DNA of 64,000 nucleotides, taken from the NCBI GenBank assembly GCA_016713535.1, contig JADJOY010000003.1:186001-250000 (forward strand), read 5' to 3'. The notes under the pieces were generated by a model. It was not told where the DNA came from. It saw only the letters and a list, made by a program, of their open reading frames with translations, and made no database searches. Positions 1-12,304 of the stretch are shown one piece after another. The translations under genes were made by a program, and so were the position numbers. The first letter of the stretch is position 1, and the number at the start of each line of letters is the position of its first letter. The stretch comes from JADJOY01 sp016713535 [NCBI: Deltaproteobacteria bacterium] (GTDB lineage Bacteria; JADJOY01).

Positions 1-53
1 GGGTCGTTTACGACATCAGCTCCAAGCCTCCCAGCACGATCGAGTGGGAGTGA
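1..53 (+). CDS. guaA: GMP synthase (glutamine-hydrolysing), C-terminal end only
   Basis: The window opens inside a gene read in frame 3 whose last residues are VVYDISSKPPSTIEWE followed by TGA at 51-53. This is the highly conserved C-terminal tail of GuaA, the enzyme that aminates XMP to GMP with glutamine and ATP; the E. coli tail is nearly identical. Only 16 codons are visible, so nothing can be said about the ATP pyrophosphatase or amidotransferase domains. The gene ends 19 bases before dnaE, on the same strand. Confidence 0.85.
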   Translation, partial: VVYDISSKPPSTIEWE

Positions 54-72
54 GCGCGGATCGGTTCACCCC

Positions 73-3483
<3,411 letters not shown>

Positions 3484-3532
3484 TCCGTCGGCTCGGGGAG
3501 GAACCCGCGACCGAGAGCGTCTGGGTGTCGTC

Positions 3533-4265
3533 GTGACGTCGATCCCGTCCTTCCAGCGCGCGGCGCTCTTGGCGTCCGTGCTGGTGTTCGGCTTCACGGC
3601 GAACGTGGTCGCGCAGCTCGGTGGCGCGAGCGGCAGCTACGATGGGGCGGCTGCGGTACCGATCGCCAATGCGGACCAGGCGGCTGCTCGCGAAAAGGCC
3701 CTGGCGCTGGCGCTTCACGATGCTGTGCTGGGCGCAGTGGCTGGCTTGCTCGGTGCCGACGAGGCGGCGGCACGTCAGTCGCAGCTCGAGAGAACGGTCC
3801 TCGCGCGCAGTCGGTCGTTCGTCACCGGCTATCAAGTCGTCGACGAGGGCGCCGAGGGCGGCGAGTACCGGGTCGCCGTCCAGGCGCACGTGGCGGTCGA
3901 TTCGGTCCCGCGGCCGCTGGACGACCTCGAGCCCCCCAGGGGGCTCGGCAGTGACCGACGCGCCCGATGCCGCGTCCGGTGTGGAGTCGTCGGCGGACGT
4001 CCACCTACGGGGCAACCTCACTGCCGCCCGGCTGCGGTCGATTCGCAATTTGCTGGAGCGCCAGGTGCCGGGCGTTCGCGCGGTGAGCGTGCAGTCCCTC
4101 GAGGCCGGGGCGATCAACCTTCGGTTGCCGGGTGCCTTTCCAGCGCATGCGCTGTCTGGTTACCTTTCGCACGCCGATTTCGGGAGCTTCCGCCTTGAAG
4201 TGACACCCGCGGAAGTGGGGCCGGACCTCGAGGTCGTGGTTCAAGACGCGGAAGCGCCGAGGTGA
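3533..4265 (+). CDS. Secreted protein of unknown function, frameshifted in this sequence
   Basis: GTG at 3533 opens a protein with an N-terminal signal peptide (hydrophobic ALLASVLVFGFTANVVA, cleavage probably after VVA). An alanine-rich region follows (AREKALALALHDAVLGAV...SFVTGYQVVDEG) that resembles the N-terminal fold of flagellar-assembly FlgT-like or LPP20-like periplasmic proteins; this likeness is by eye only. The frame is lost at about 3930-3945 in a run of six C and five G, and resumes one base over as GGSAVTDAPDAASGVESS to the stop at 4263-4265. Removing one base gives 243 aa. It lies 49 bases after dnaE and 54 before gltA. Role unknown. Confidence 0.55.
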
Positions 4266-4319
4266 TGCACACGTTCCGAGCGAGCGATCTCGCTCGATCA
4301 GGCTGCACGCGGAGGTCAT

Positions 4320-5648
4320 ATGGCCAGCGAGACGATCACGATCACCGATAACCGGACGGGTAAGGCTTACGAGCTTCCGATCCAGAATGGGACGGTCCGG
4401 GCTTCGGACCTGCGCAAGATCAAGTCGGGTCCGGAAGACTTCGGGTTGATCTCGTACGACCCGGCCCTTAGCAACACCGCAGTGTGTACGAGCAGGATCA
4501 CCTTCATCGACGGTGATAAGGGCATCCTCCGTTACCGCGGCTACCCCGTCGAGCAACTCGCCGAGAAGAGCACGTTCCTCGAGACGGCGTACCTGATCAT
4601 CAAGGGCGACCTGCCGAACCGCGCCCATCTGGATGCTTGGACCAAGAACATCACCAAGCACACGATGATCCACGAAAATATCAAGAAGTTCATGGACGGC
4701 TTTCGGTACGACGCGCATCCGATGGGCATCCTGGTCGGCACGCTCGGCGCGATGTCGACCTTCTATCCCGACGCCAAGAACATCCACGACCTCGAATCAC
4801 GCCGCGTCCAGACGCGCCGGATCATCGCGAAGATTGCGACCATTGCAGCGTTCGCCTATCGACACAGCATGGGCTTTCCGTACGTGTATCCGGACAATGA
4901 CCTCAGCTATCCGGGCAATTTCCTCTCGATGTTGTTTCGGATGACGGAGCTCAAGTACAAGCCCAATCCAGTGCTTGAGCGCGCGCTCGACATTCTGTTC
5001 ATCCTTCACGCCGATCACGAGCAGAACTGCTCATCGAGCGCCTGCAGGAGCGTTGGCAGCTCACAAGTCGATCCGTATTCCGCAGTGGCGGCGGCGACGG
5101 CGGCGTTGTATGGCCCGCTTCACGGTGGCGCGAACGAGGCCGTGATCCGAATGCTCGAGGAGATCGGGAGCGTCAAGAACATCCCGGACTTCATCCGGCG
5201 CGTGAAGGCCGGGGAAGGCCGGCTGATGGGTTTCGGGCACCGCGTCTACAAGAACTACGATCCTCGCGCCAAAATCATCAAGAAGCTCGCTCACGAGGTG
5301 TTCGACGTGACGGGCAAGAATCCGCTTCTGGACATCGCTCTCGAACTCGAGCGAATTGCGCTTGCAGACGACTACTTCGTGAGCCGCAAGCTCTATCCGA
5401 ACGTGGATTTCTATTCGGGTCTCATCTACCAAGCCATGGGTTTCCCCATGACGATGTTCCCGGTGCTATTCGCGATCCCCCGTAGCGCTGGGTGGATGGC
5501 GCAGTGGGCCGAGATGGTGAACGATCCGGAAACGCGTATCGTTCGTCCGCTGCAGGTCTACAAGGGCGAGGAGATCCGCGACTATGCGAACATGGAAACC
5601 CGTCCGGAGCCGAAGAGCAGCGAGACGCCGATCGCTGTGTCCATCTGA
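4320..5648 (+). CDS. gltA: Citrate synthase
   Basis: Type II citrate synthase of 442 aa, condensing acetyl-CoA and oxaloacetate to citrate at the entry to the TCA cycle. The catalytic signatures are present: LHADHEQNCS near residue 230, GPLHGGANEAV near 265, GFGHRVYKNYDPRA near 304 and the catalytic Asp region DFYSGLIYQAMGFP near 362. The N-terminal beta domain (SYDPALSNTAVCTSRITFID) is typical of the long GltA form of Gram-negative bacteria. ATG at 4320 follows a strong GGAGG at 4311-4315. The gene stands alone between the unknown secreted protein and tRNA-Val. Confidence 0.96.
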   Translation: MASETITITDNRTGKAYELPIQNGTVRASDLRKIKSGPEDFGLISYDPALSNTAVCTSRITFIDGDKGILRYRGYPVEQLAEKSTFLETAYLIIKGDLPNRAHLDAWTKNITKHTMIHENIKKFMDGFRYDAHPMGILVGTLGAMSTFYPDAKNIHDLESRRVQTRRIIAKIATIAAFAYRHSMGFPYVYPDNDLSYPGNFLSMLFRMTELKYKPNPVLERALDILFILHADHEQNCSSSACRSVGSSQVDPYSAVAAATAALYGPLHGGANEAVIRMLEEIGSVKNIPDFIRRVKAGEGRLMGFGHRVYKNYDPRAKIIKKLAHEVFDVTGKNPLLDIALELERIALADDYFVSRKLYPNVDFYSGLIYQAMGFPMTMFPVLFAIPRSAGWMAQWAEMVNDPETRIVRPLQVYKGEEIRDYANMETRPEPKSSETPIAVSI

Positions 5649-5700
5649 GTCGAACGCGCCACTTGGTCGAAGTGCACGACAAGAAAGATGGGTCAGCCGG

Positions 5701-5728
5701 TTGACGGCGGATCCGAGCGCCTGATAAG
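5701..5728 (+). promoter_or_regulatory. Candidate sigma-70 promoter for tRNA-Val
   Basis: TTGACG at 5701-5706 and GATAAG at 5723-5728 are separated by 16 bases, about 90 bases upstream of tRNA-Val in the gap after gltA. A weaker pair, TTGAGA at 5894 and TAATAC at 5915 (spacing 15), sits between the tRNA and infC and could serve infC. Judged by eye only. Confidence 0.35.
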
Positions 5729-5817
5729 CCATTCGGATTCCTTGAGCCGCGCGAACCGAAATCGAGTCGATTTGACGCCCCGCGGCGAAGGAGAACGGCC
5801 AAGGGAATCAGGAGCTT

Positions 5818-5892
5818 AGGCGCGTAGCTCAGGGGGAGAGCGCTGCCTTGACACGGCAGAGGTCACGGGTTCAAATCCCGTCGTGCCTACCA
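5818..5892 (+). tRNA. tRNA-Val (anticodon GAC)
   Basis: A complete cloverleaf can be folded: acceptor AGGCGCG/CGTGCCT with one G-U pair, D arm GCTC/GAGC, anticodon stem CTGCC/GGCAG around loop TTGACAC (anticodon GAC), five-base variable loop, T arm ACGGG-TTCAAAT-CCCGT, discriminator A and an encoded CCA. Length is 75 nt. The first pair is A1-U72 rather than the common G1-C72. Confidence 0.95.
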
Positions 5893-5981
5893 GTTGAGAG
5901 GTTCTGTCGTCGTGTAATACGCGCTAGGCGCACGTCCCGCCTTCGTGAGCATTCGCCAGGGACGACCGAGGAGGGCAGGGA

Positions 5982-6524
5982 CTGAGACGCCCCATCAAGA
6001 GGCCACCGAGTCGAGACCTAGGACCTCGAATCAACGAGGCGATCCGTGTCCCCCGAGTGCGGTTGATCGGGGAAAACGGTGAGCAGATCGGGATCGTGCC
6101 GATCGAGGAAGCGCGTGCGTACGCGCAAACTCGCGAGCTCGACCTCGTGGAGATCGTCCCGAACGCGACTCCGCCGGTGTGTCGCGTCACCGACTACGGT
6201 AAGTTCAAGTATGAACAGGCCAAGAAGGCTCACGAAGCTAAGAAAAAGCAGACTGTCATCCAGATCAAAGAGGTGAAGTTCCGCCTCAAGACGGACGAGC
6301 ACGACCACGACACGAAGGTCAGGCACATCCGCGAGTTCCTAGCCGACGGCAAGAAGGTGAAAGCCACGATGTTCTTCCGCGGTCGCGAGATCGTACACAA
6401 CGAGATCGGACGCAAGACGCTGGAGAAGGTCGCCGAGGCGATAGGGGATGTAGGGATGGTGGAAACGGAGCCTCGTTTCGAAGGGCGCGCGATGTTCATG
6501 ATGCTCGCCCCTAAGAAGCGCTGA
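5982..6524 (+). CDS. infC: Translation initiation factor IF-3, probable CTG start
   Basis: IF3 binds the 30S subunit, prevents premature 50S joining and checks the start codon. The in-frame ATG/GTG/TTG nearest the 5' end is GTG at 6057, but that start would cut off the conserved [13 protein letters not shown] just upstream. The open frame extends back to 5949 with no standard start codon. CTG at 5982 lies 6 bases after a strong Shine-Dalgarno GAGGAGGG (5968-5975) and gives 180 aa, the usual length. IF3 genes often use rare starts (AUU in E. coli) for autoregulation, so CTG is plausible; ATC at 5994 is an alternative with poorer spacing. The body has [30 protein letters not shown] and the C-terminal domain to MLAPKKR. 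First gene of infC-rpmI-rplT. Confidence 0.9.
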   Translation: MRRPIKRPPSRDLGPRINEAIRVPRVRLIGENGEQIGIVPIEEARAYAQTRELDLVEIVPNATPPVCRVTDYGKFKYEQAKKAHEAKKKQTVIQIKEVKFRLKTDEHDHDTKVRHIREFLADGKKVKATMFFRGREIVHNEIGRKTLEKVAEAIGDVGMVETEPRFEGRAMFMMLAPKKR

Positions 6525-6559
6525 TCCCGCGCCGGCACGACCTGATTGGAGAAGATTCG

Positions 6560-6757
6560 ATGCCCAAGCTCAAGACGAAGCGCGGTGCGGCCAAGCGATT
6601 CAAGCTGTCCGCGACCGGTAAGGTTCGACACCGCAAGGCCTTTCGGAGTCACATCCTGACCAAGAAGAGCACCAAGCGAAAGCGCGCCATGCGCCGCACG
6701 GGAGACCTTCCTGGCGGCTCGGCCAAGTTGGTGAAGAAGTTGTTGCCGTACGCGTGA
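6560..6757 (+). CDS. rpmI: 50S ribosomal protein L35
   Basis: A 65-residue, very basic ribosomal protein, exactly the family length. It begins [20 protein letters not shown] and contains the [18 protein letters not shown] core typical of L35. It lies 35 bases after infC and 118 before rplT in the standard IF3-L35-L20 order. The start follows GGAGAA. Confidence 0.97.
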   Translation: MPKLKTKRGAAKRFKLSATGKVRHRKAFRSHILTKKSTKRKRAMRRTGDLPGGSAKLVKKLLPYA

Positions 6758-6875
6758 AGGGAGAGCGTCCGCGACTCGTGTCGGCAATGAAGATTCGGTC
6801 GGCTGCGGCGGGTCGCGGCGGTTACCGATGGAGATCGATGGGCCGGCGCGTGTCGCCGTTAGCCAGGAGTGAACG

Positions 6876-7252
6876 ATGCCGAGAGTGAAGCGAGGTCCCA
6901 GGGGGCCTCTCGTCGTAACAAGATCCTGAAGGCCGCCAAAGGGTACTACTCGGCCAAGAGCCGGCTCCTCAAAACTGCGAAGGAGCAGGTCTGGAAGTCG
7001 GGGCTTTATGCGTACCGCGACCGACGCGCCCGGAAGGCGGACTTCCGCCGTCTGTGGATCCGGCGAGTGAATGCTGCGGCGCGCCTGAACGGTATGTCGT
7101 ACAGTCGGTTCATGGCCGGCCTCGCCGTGGCTGGAATCGAGATCGATCGCAAGGTGCTGGCGGATCTTGCGGTACGTGACCTTGGGGCGTTCGCCGAGAT
7201 CGCCCGGCGCGCGCAAGCGGCGCTCGGCGTCGAGGCCGAACGGGCCGCCTGA
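6876..7252 (+). CDS. rplT: 50S ribosomal protein L20, frameshifted in this sequence
   Basis: L20 is an early assembly protein of the large subunit. ATG at 6876 reads MPRVKRGP, the expected L20 N-terminus, but that frame stops after 17 codons. The remainder ([20 protein letters not shown] onward to AERAA) continues in another frame. The break is at the G run 6901-6905; one extra G restores [20 protein letters not shown] and a 125-aa protein, the normal size. An intact alternative from GTG at 6869 exists (127 aa) but replaces the conserved RNA-binding start with unrelated sequence, so I favour an error in the run. Confidence 0.88.
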
Positions 7253-7272
7253 GCCGCACTGCTTCGGGTATC

Positions 7273-7325
7273 AGCGCCGGGCGGGGTGTCCTCTCCAAAG
7301 AGGACACCCCGCCCGGCGCTTTTTT
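7273..7325 (+). terminator. Strong intrinsic terminator after rplT
   Basis: A perfect 22-bp inverted repeat (arms 7273-7294 and 7299-7320) closes on the loop CCAA and runs into six T at 7320-7325. The GC-rich stem ends infC-rpmI-rplT transcription 20 bases past the rplT stop and 48 bases before pheS, so pheST either has its own promoter or depends on read-through or attenuation here. Confidence 0.93.
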
Positions 7326-7372
7326 CTGGCCGACCGGGATCGACACTCGCTCGGGTGTTGGCCGGGGGTGAC

Positions 7373-8395
7373 ATGAAGGTCGAGGAATGGATCGCGGAAC
7401 TCGCGGACGTCGAGAGGGAGCTGTCCGTCCGCCTCGCCAACGCGCAAGACGTGAGCCAGGTAGAGGATGTTCGGGTCTGGGCTCTCGGACGCAAGGCGGG
7501 ACGGGTGACCTCGTTGATGAGGCGCCTTCGTGACCTCGCGCCCGAGGATCGGCCGCGTGCCGGTGATGCCGTCAACTCCGCGAAAGTCCGGATCGAACGG
7601 GCGCTCGATGGGCCCATCGTTGGGAGCGGCAATCGGCAACCGACGCTTCCCGCTATCGACGTGACTCTGCCAGGTCGCCGGCCCCCGCGAGGGTCCCTGC
7701 ATCCGTTGACACAAGTACGGCGGAGAATCGAGGAGATCTTCGTCGGGCTCGGGTTCCGAATCGAGCAGGGGCCTGAGATCGAGGACGAGCATCACAACTT
7801 CGAAGCACTCAACACCCCGGCCGACCATCCCGCGCGGGACATGCAGGACACGTTCTACCTGAGTGGGCACTTCTTGCTGAGGACGCAGACATCGCCGGTC
7901 CAGATCCGACTCATGGAGACGAGCCGACCGCCCATTCGGGCGATCATGCCGGGGCGGGTGTTCAGGCGCGACTCGGACGCCACGCACTCGCCGATGTTCC
8001 ACCAAGTCGAGGGCCTGCTAGTCGACAGCGGTGTCACGATGGCGCATCTGAAGGGAGCTCTGATGTCGTTCCTCACCGCGTTCTTCGGTGAGGGGACGCG
8101 TGCGCGCTTCCGCCCCTCGTTCTTTCCCTTCACCGAGCCCAGCGCGGAGGTCGACATCGCGTGTGTGCTCTGCATGGGCGCCGGTTGCCGAGTGTGCAAA
8201 GGATCGGGATGGCTGGAGGTGCTCGGGTGCGGGATGGTCGATCCGGAGGTGTTCCGAGCGGTTGGCTACGATCCCGAGTCGGTGACCGGTTACGCCTTCG
8301 GCATGGGCATCGAGCGGCTCACGATGTTGCGCTACGCGATCGACGACATGCGCCTACTGTTCGAGAATGATCACCGCTTTCTCGAGCAGTTCTGA
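7373..8395 (+). CDS. pheS: Phenylalanyl-tRNA synthetase alpha subunit
   Basis: Catalytic subunit of the alpha2-beta2 PheRS, charging tRNA-Phe in the cytoplasm. At 340 aa from ATG 7373 it has the family's usual length. After an N-terminal coiled coil (residues 1-85) come the class II motifs: FRRDSDATHSPMFHQVEG (motif 2), FRPSFFPFTEPSAEVDI and the C-terminal GFGMGIER-type motif 3, here AFGMGIERLTMLRYAIDDMR. GTG at 7355 is in frame and possible; ATG is preferred because the upstream part overlaps the terminator zone and adds nothing conserved. pheT follows after 57 bases. Confidence 0.96.
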   Translation: MKVEEWIAELADVERELSVRLANAQDVSQVEDVRVWALGRKAGRVTSLMRRLRDLAPEDRPRAGDAVNSAKVRIERALDGPIVGSGNRQPTLPAIDVTLPGRRPPRGSLHPLTQVRRRIEEIFVGLGFRIEQGPEIEDEHHNFEALNTPADHPARDMQDTFYLSGHFLLRTQTSPVQIRLMETSRPPIRAIMPGRVFRRDSDATHSPMFHQVEGLLVDSGVTMAHLKGALMSFLTAFFGEGTRARFRPSFFPFTEPSAEVDIACVLCMGAGCRVCKGSGWLEVLGCGMVDPEVFRAVGYDPESVTGYAFGMGIERLTMLRYAIDDMRLLFENDHRFLEQF

Positions 8396-8452
8396 CGCGG
8401 TCCGGCGTGGCTGCGAGCCGGACGCCCGGCTCCGTGGAAGGGTGGGGGTAAC

Positions 8453-10847
8453 GTGAAGATCACCTATCGGTGGTTGCGTGAGTTCGTGGAAACGGAACTC
8501 GCTCCGGCGGACCTTGCCGACCGACTCACGATGGCTGGGCTCGAGGTGGAGCGCCTGGAGTCGCTCGGCGCGCATCTTCGGGACATCCGCGTCGCACGCG
8601 TCCGGACGGTGCGCAAGCACCCCCACGCGGATCGCCTATCTCTCTGCGAGGTGGAGGACGGAAGTGGCGTCCTCTCGGTGGTCTGCGGTGCCCCGAACGT
8701 GCACGCGGGGGCCTATGTGCCCCTGGCGCCAGTGGGCGCGACCCTGCCGGACGGTACCCAGATCCGCAAGGCCAAGCTGCGCGGCGAAGTTTCCGAGGGC
8801 ATGCTGCTCAGCGAAGCGGAGCTCGGTCTCTCGTCGAACCACGAGGGTCTCCTGTTGCTCGAAGGGGAGCCTCCCGTCGGGGCGGTGCTGGTGGACACCC
8901 TTGGGCTCGACGACTGGCTCTTCGAGATCAGCCTCACCCCGAACCGCTCCGATTGTCTCGGGGTTCTCGGGGTCGCGAGGGAGGTTGCTGCGTTGACCGG
9001 GGCGCGCTTGACCTTGCCGTCGATCGCGCTGGCCGAGTCCGATCAGCGCACTGGTGATGCGGTGCGGGTCGAGATACAGGCCCCCGAACGGTGTAGCCGG
9101 TACGCAGCGCGCGTCGTACACGGCGTGAGGGTTGGTCCGTCTCCGATCGCCGTCCGGCTTCGACTCGGTGTCGTCGGAGTTCGTTCGATCTCGAACGTGG
9201 TCGACGCGACGAACTTGGTCCTGCTCGAGTGGGGGCATCCGCTGCACGCGTTCGATCTGGGGAAGGTCGGCGAACGGCGAATCGTGGTGCGCAACGCTCA
9301 TGCCGGCGAGAAGCTGACGATGCTCGACGGAGTCGAACGAACTCTTGGCGCCGAGGACCTGGTCATCGCGGATGGGCAGCGGCCGATGGCCCTAGCTGGG
9401 ATCATGGGTGGCGAGGAGTCCGGGGTACATGAGGACACTACGGACGTGGTCCTGGAGAGCGCTCACTTCGAGCCGATCGGCATCCGGCGAAGCGCGCGTC
9501 GCCATGGCCTCCACGGAGGCCTCGCATCGCTTCGAGCGAGGCACGGATCCGATCGGTTTGTCGACGGCGCTCGATCGCCTATGCCACTGGGTGCGCCAAC
9601 TAGCCGGCGGTGTCGTAGCTCGGGGCGCGATCGACGTCGTGGCCCGCCCGTATGTCGCTCGGCGCATTTCGTTTCGGCCAGATCGGGCCCGGTCGCTTCT
9701 GGGTGTCGAGCTCGCCGATTCCGCCTGCGTTGCCGCGCTGCGATCGATCGGGATCGAGTCGATGGAGGTCGGGACGCCGAGCGTCGAGGCGACGGTTCCT
9801 TCGTGGCGGCCCGACCTCGAGCGCGAGGTCGATTTGATCGAGGAGATCGCGCGTATCGTCGGGTACGACCAGATCCCGGCGTCCACGACCACGATCGGTG
9901 GTGGCAACGCAATCGGTTCGCCGTGCGACCCGGTTGAGCGCCGGCTCGAGCGCGCACGTGACGTCCTGGCAGACCATGGGTATCGGGAAGTGATCCGCCT
10001 CGCGTTCACTTCGCCCGACGTCGTCCGGCGATTTGGCTACCCGGATGGTCGTGCGGAGGCGGTCCGGATCGCGAACCCTCTTGGCGAGGACGGGTCAGTG
10101 CTTCCGACTTCGTTGCTGCCGGGTTTGGTCGAGTCGGCACGGCTGCACCTCAACCATGGCGCCACGTCGGTTCGCTTGTTCCAAGCCGCACGCGTGCATC
10201 GCCGTGCGGGCGGGAGGTGGCCGTATCGCGAGATCGATTGCGTGGCGGCCGTCGCGGCAGGACCTCGTGGCCTCGGCCCGTTTCCCGAGAGTGCCGCGAA
10301 GCTCGACTTCTACGATCTCAAGGGAACTCTAGAGATTCTTGCGGAACGTCTAGGAATGAAAGGGGTTGCGTTTCGGCCAGCAGCGGGCCTACAGTACGCT
10401 GAAGTCGGTCACTGTGGGGAGGTCTGGTGCAACGATCGGAAAGTCGGGGAGCTATTGATGTTCTCGACCGAGCTGCTCGCGACGTTCGGCGTGGACATCA
10501 GGCTATTCGGCTTCGAACTCGAATTGACGGACCTGGAGCCGTACGCGGAGCCCAGATACGCTTCGTTTTCTCGCTTACCGACCGCGCTGCGCGACGTAGC
10601 GATCGAGGTGCCAGACGCTGCCCCGGCGGGCGAGATCGCGACCTTCATCGCGCGCGCGAGGTGGGTGATCGGCGTCGACCTGTTCGACGTCTACCGCGGT
10701 GCCGGATTGCCCGACGGACGGAAGAGTCTAGGTTTCCACCTTCGTCTACAGCATCCCGAGCGGAGCTTGACGGAGGCCGAGATCGGAGGCGTGCTCGAGG
10801 GCATCGTGCGGGATCTCGAGGCGGCGTTCGGCGCGAAGCGTCGCTGA
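8453..10847 (+). CDS. pheT: Phenylalanyl-tRNA synthetase beta subunit, frameshifted in this sequence
   Basis: Structural and editing subunit of PheRS. From GTG 8453 (MKITYRWLREFVETELAP) the tRNA-binding domain, B3/B4 editing domain (SLTPNRSDCLGVLGVAREVA) and B5 begin in one frame. Near 9508-9512 the frame shifts: the expected HGLSTEASHRFERG is split between two frames, consistent with loss of a CT dinucleotide. The rest continues to the ferredoxin-fold anticodon-binding domain (RLPTALRDVAIEVPDAAPAG...) and stops at 10847. Restored length is about 798 aa, matching the family norm of roughly 800. No ihfA follows. Confidence 0.93.
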
Positions 10848-10890
10848 GTCCCACCTCTCGTCCCGGTGCGCCCCGACCCTCGGTTCAGCC

Positions 10891-11328
10891 GTGAGGCCTT
10901 CCTTGAACTCCGGTTCGAACGCGCCGAGCTCCCGGCCGGAATCGCCCGGAACGAGGATCCCCGACAAGCTTTACTTCAAGATCGGCGAAGTGAGCCGCAT
11001 CACGGGAGTCGAGCCGTACGTGCTGCGATACTGGGAGTCCGAGTTCGAATCGATCCAGCCGAGCAAGCTGAGAAACCAGCGCCGATACCGGCGCAAGGAC
11101 ATCGAGCGCATCCTCGAGATCCGGCACCTTCTGTACGACCAGCGGTTCACCATCGCTGGCGCGAAGAAGCGGCTGCGGGAGATGAACCGCGAGCCGCGGC
11201 TCCAGTCGCCAGCGGGCCTCGAGCACCCCGCCGGACAGCTCGAGTCCGACGGTCGAGAGACGGCGGTCCGTCGGTCGCTCTTGGAGATCCGTGTGGGGTT
11301 GGAATCGATCCGGAAGATGCTAGAGTAA
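10891..11328 (+). CDS. MerR-type transcriptional regulator
   Basis: A 145-aa DNA-binding protein with an N-terminal winged helix-turn-helix of the MerR class: [20 protein letters not shown] followed by a wing containing [20 protein letters not shown]. The C-terminal half ([11 protein letters not shown]... [17 protein letters not shown]) looks helical, without metal-binding cysteines. GTG at 10891 is the longest start; the first 22 residues are low-complexity, so the true start may be later. In many deltaproteobacteria a gene of this kind lies between pheT/ihfA and tRNA-Pro, so this is a conserved neighbourhood of unknown regulatory target. Confidence 0.85.
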   Translation: MRPSLNSGSNAPSSRPESPGTRIPDKLYFKIGEVSRITGVEPYVLRYWESEFESIQPSKLRNQRRYRRKDIERILEIRHLLYDQRFTIAGAKKRLREMNREPRLQSPAGLEHPAGQLESDGRETAVRRSLLEIRVGLESIRKMLE

Positions 11329-11337
11329 GGCTGAAAT

Positions 11338-11414
<77 letters not shown>

Positions 11415-11427
11415 GGTGAAGATCCGG

Positions 11428-11460
11428 ACCCGGCAGCCGAGGCTGCCGGGTTTCGTGTTT
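11428..11460 (+). terminator. Hairpin with short T-rich tail after tRNA-Pro
   Basis: ACCCGGCAGCC (11428-11438) pairs with GGCTGCCGGGT (11441-11451) around a tiny loop and is followed by TTTCGTGTTT. It is probably a terminator for the merR/tRNA-Pro transcript, directly before surE. The T run is interrupted, so efficiency is uncertain. Confidence 0.6.
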
Positions 11461-11461
11461 C

Positions 11462-12226
11462 ATGCGGGGTACCAACGTGCCGTTGATTCTAGTGACCAAC
11501 GACGATGGTGTGCGCTCGCCCGGGCTGTGCGCGCTAGCGGACGCGTTGCGGGAGGTGGGCGAGGTGCTGATCGTCGCGCCGGACCGCGAGCAATCGGCCG
11601 CCAGCCATGCCCTCACACTCCAGCGCCCGCTGAGGCTCGAGCAGGTGGCTCCTGGGACCTGGGCCGTTGATGGCACACCGTCCGACGCGGTCTATCTGGG
11701 TATCAATGCGGTCCTGAAGGGTCGGCGTCCTGACCTCATCGCCTCGGGTATCAATCTGGGCGCGAACCTCGGGGACGACATCACCTATTCAGGCACCGTG
11801 GCTGCGGCGATGGAGGGAACTCTACTCGGCGCGCCGGCATTCGCGATCTCGATGGCGGCGCGCCGCGACTTCCACTTCGAGACCGCATGTGGATTTGCGG
11901 CACGGCTGGCGCGGTCGATCCTGGCACACGGCCTGCCGAAGATGGCGTTGCTGAACGTGAACGTGCCCAACGTTCCGCCGTCACCCGAGGTGCCTTACCG
12001 AGTCACGTTCCAGGGAAAGCGCCGCTATACCGATGCCGTCATCGATCGCACCGATCCGCGCGGTCGCACCTACTACTGGATAGGCGGCGACGAACTGGGT
12101 TTCGATGCCGTCGAGGGCAGCGATGCGGTGACCGTCCTGCGCGACCGGATGATCTCGGTGACGCCGGTTCATCTCGATCTCACGCACGTCCGGTTGCTCG
12201 ACCAGATCGCGGCCTGGAGCATCTGA
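11462..12226 (+). CDS. surE: 5'/3'-nucleotidase SurE
   Basis: Metal-dependent survival protein that removes phosphate from nucleoside monophosphates. It has 254 aa, normal for the family. The active-site motif TNDDGVRSPG lies at residues 11-20, and GINLGANLGDDITYSGTVAA near residue 96 carries the conserved Asn and the sugar-phosphate pocket. The NVNVPNVPPSPEVPYRVT region is also typical. ATG 11462 gives a short extension (MRGTNVP); GTG at 11477 would give a standard length too. It follows tRNA-Pro as in many deltaproteobacteria. Confidence 0.94.
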   Translation: MRGTNVPLILVTNDDGVRSPGLCALADALREVGEVLIVAPDREQSAASHALTLQRPLRLEQVAPGTWAVDGTPSDAVYLGINAVLKGRRPDLIASGINLGANLGDDITYSGTVAAAMEGTLLGAPAFAISMAARRDFHFETACGFAARLARSILAHGLPKMALLNVNVPNVPPSPEVPYRVTFQGKRRYTDAVIDRTDPRGRTYYWIGGDELGFDAVEGSDAVTVLRDRMISVTPVHLDLTHVRLLDQIAAWSI

Positions 12227-12304
12227 GCCGGTAGCCCTTGCGGTGCGCGCCGCGATTCCTTTACAACCAACGACCTGCAGGCACTCACGGGAGGACTGAC
12301 ACCG

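Noticed and set aside
11914-11932. CTGGCACACGGCCTGCC as a sigma-54 promoter
   Set aside because: It lies inside surE coding sequence with no gene start at a suitable distance.
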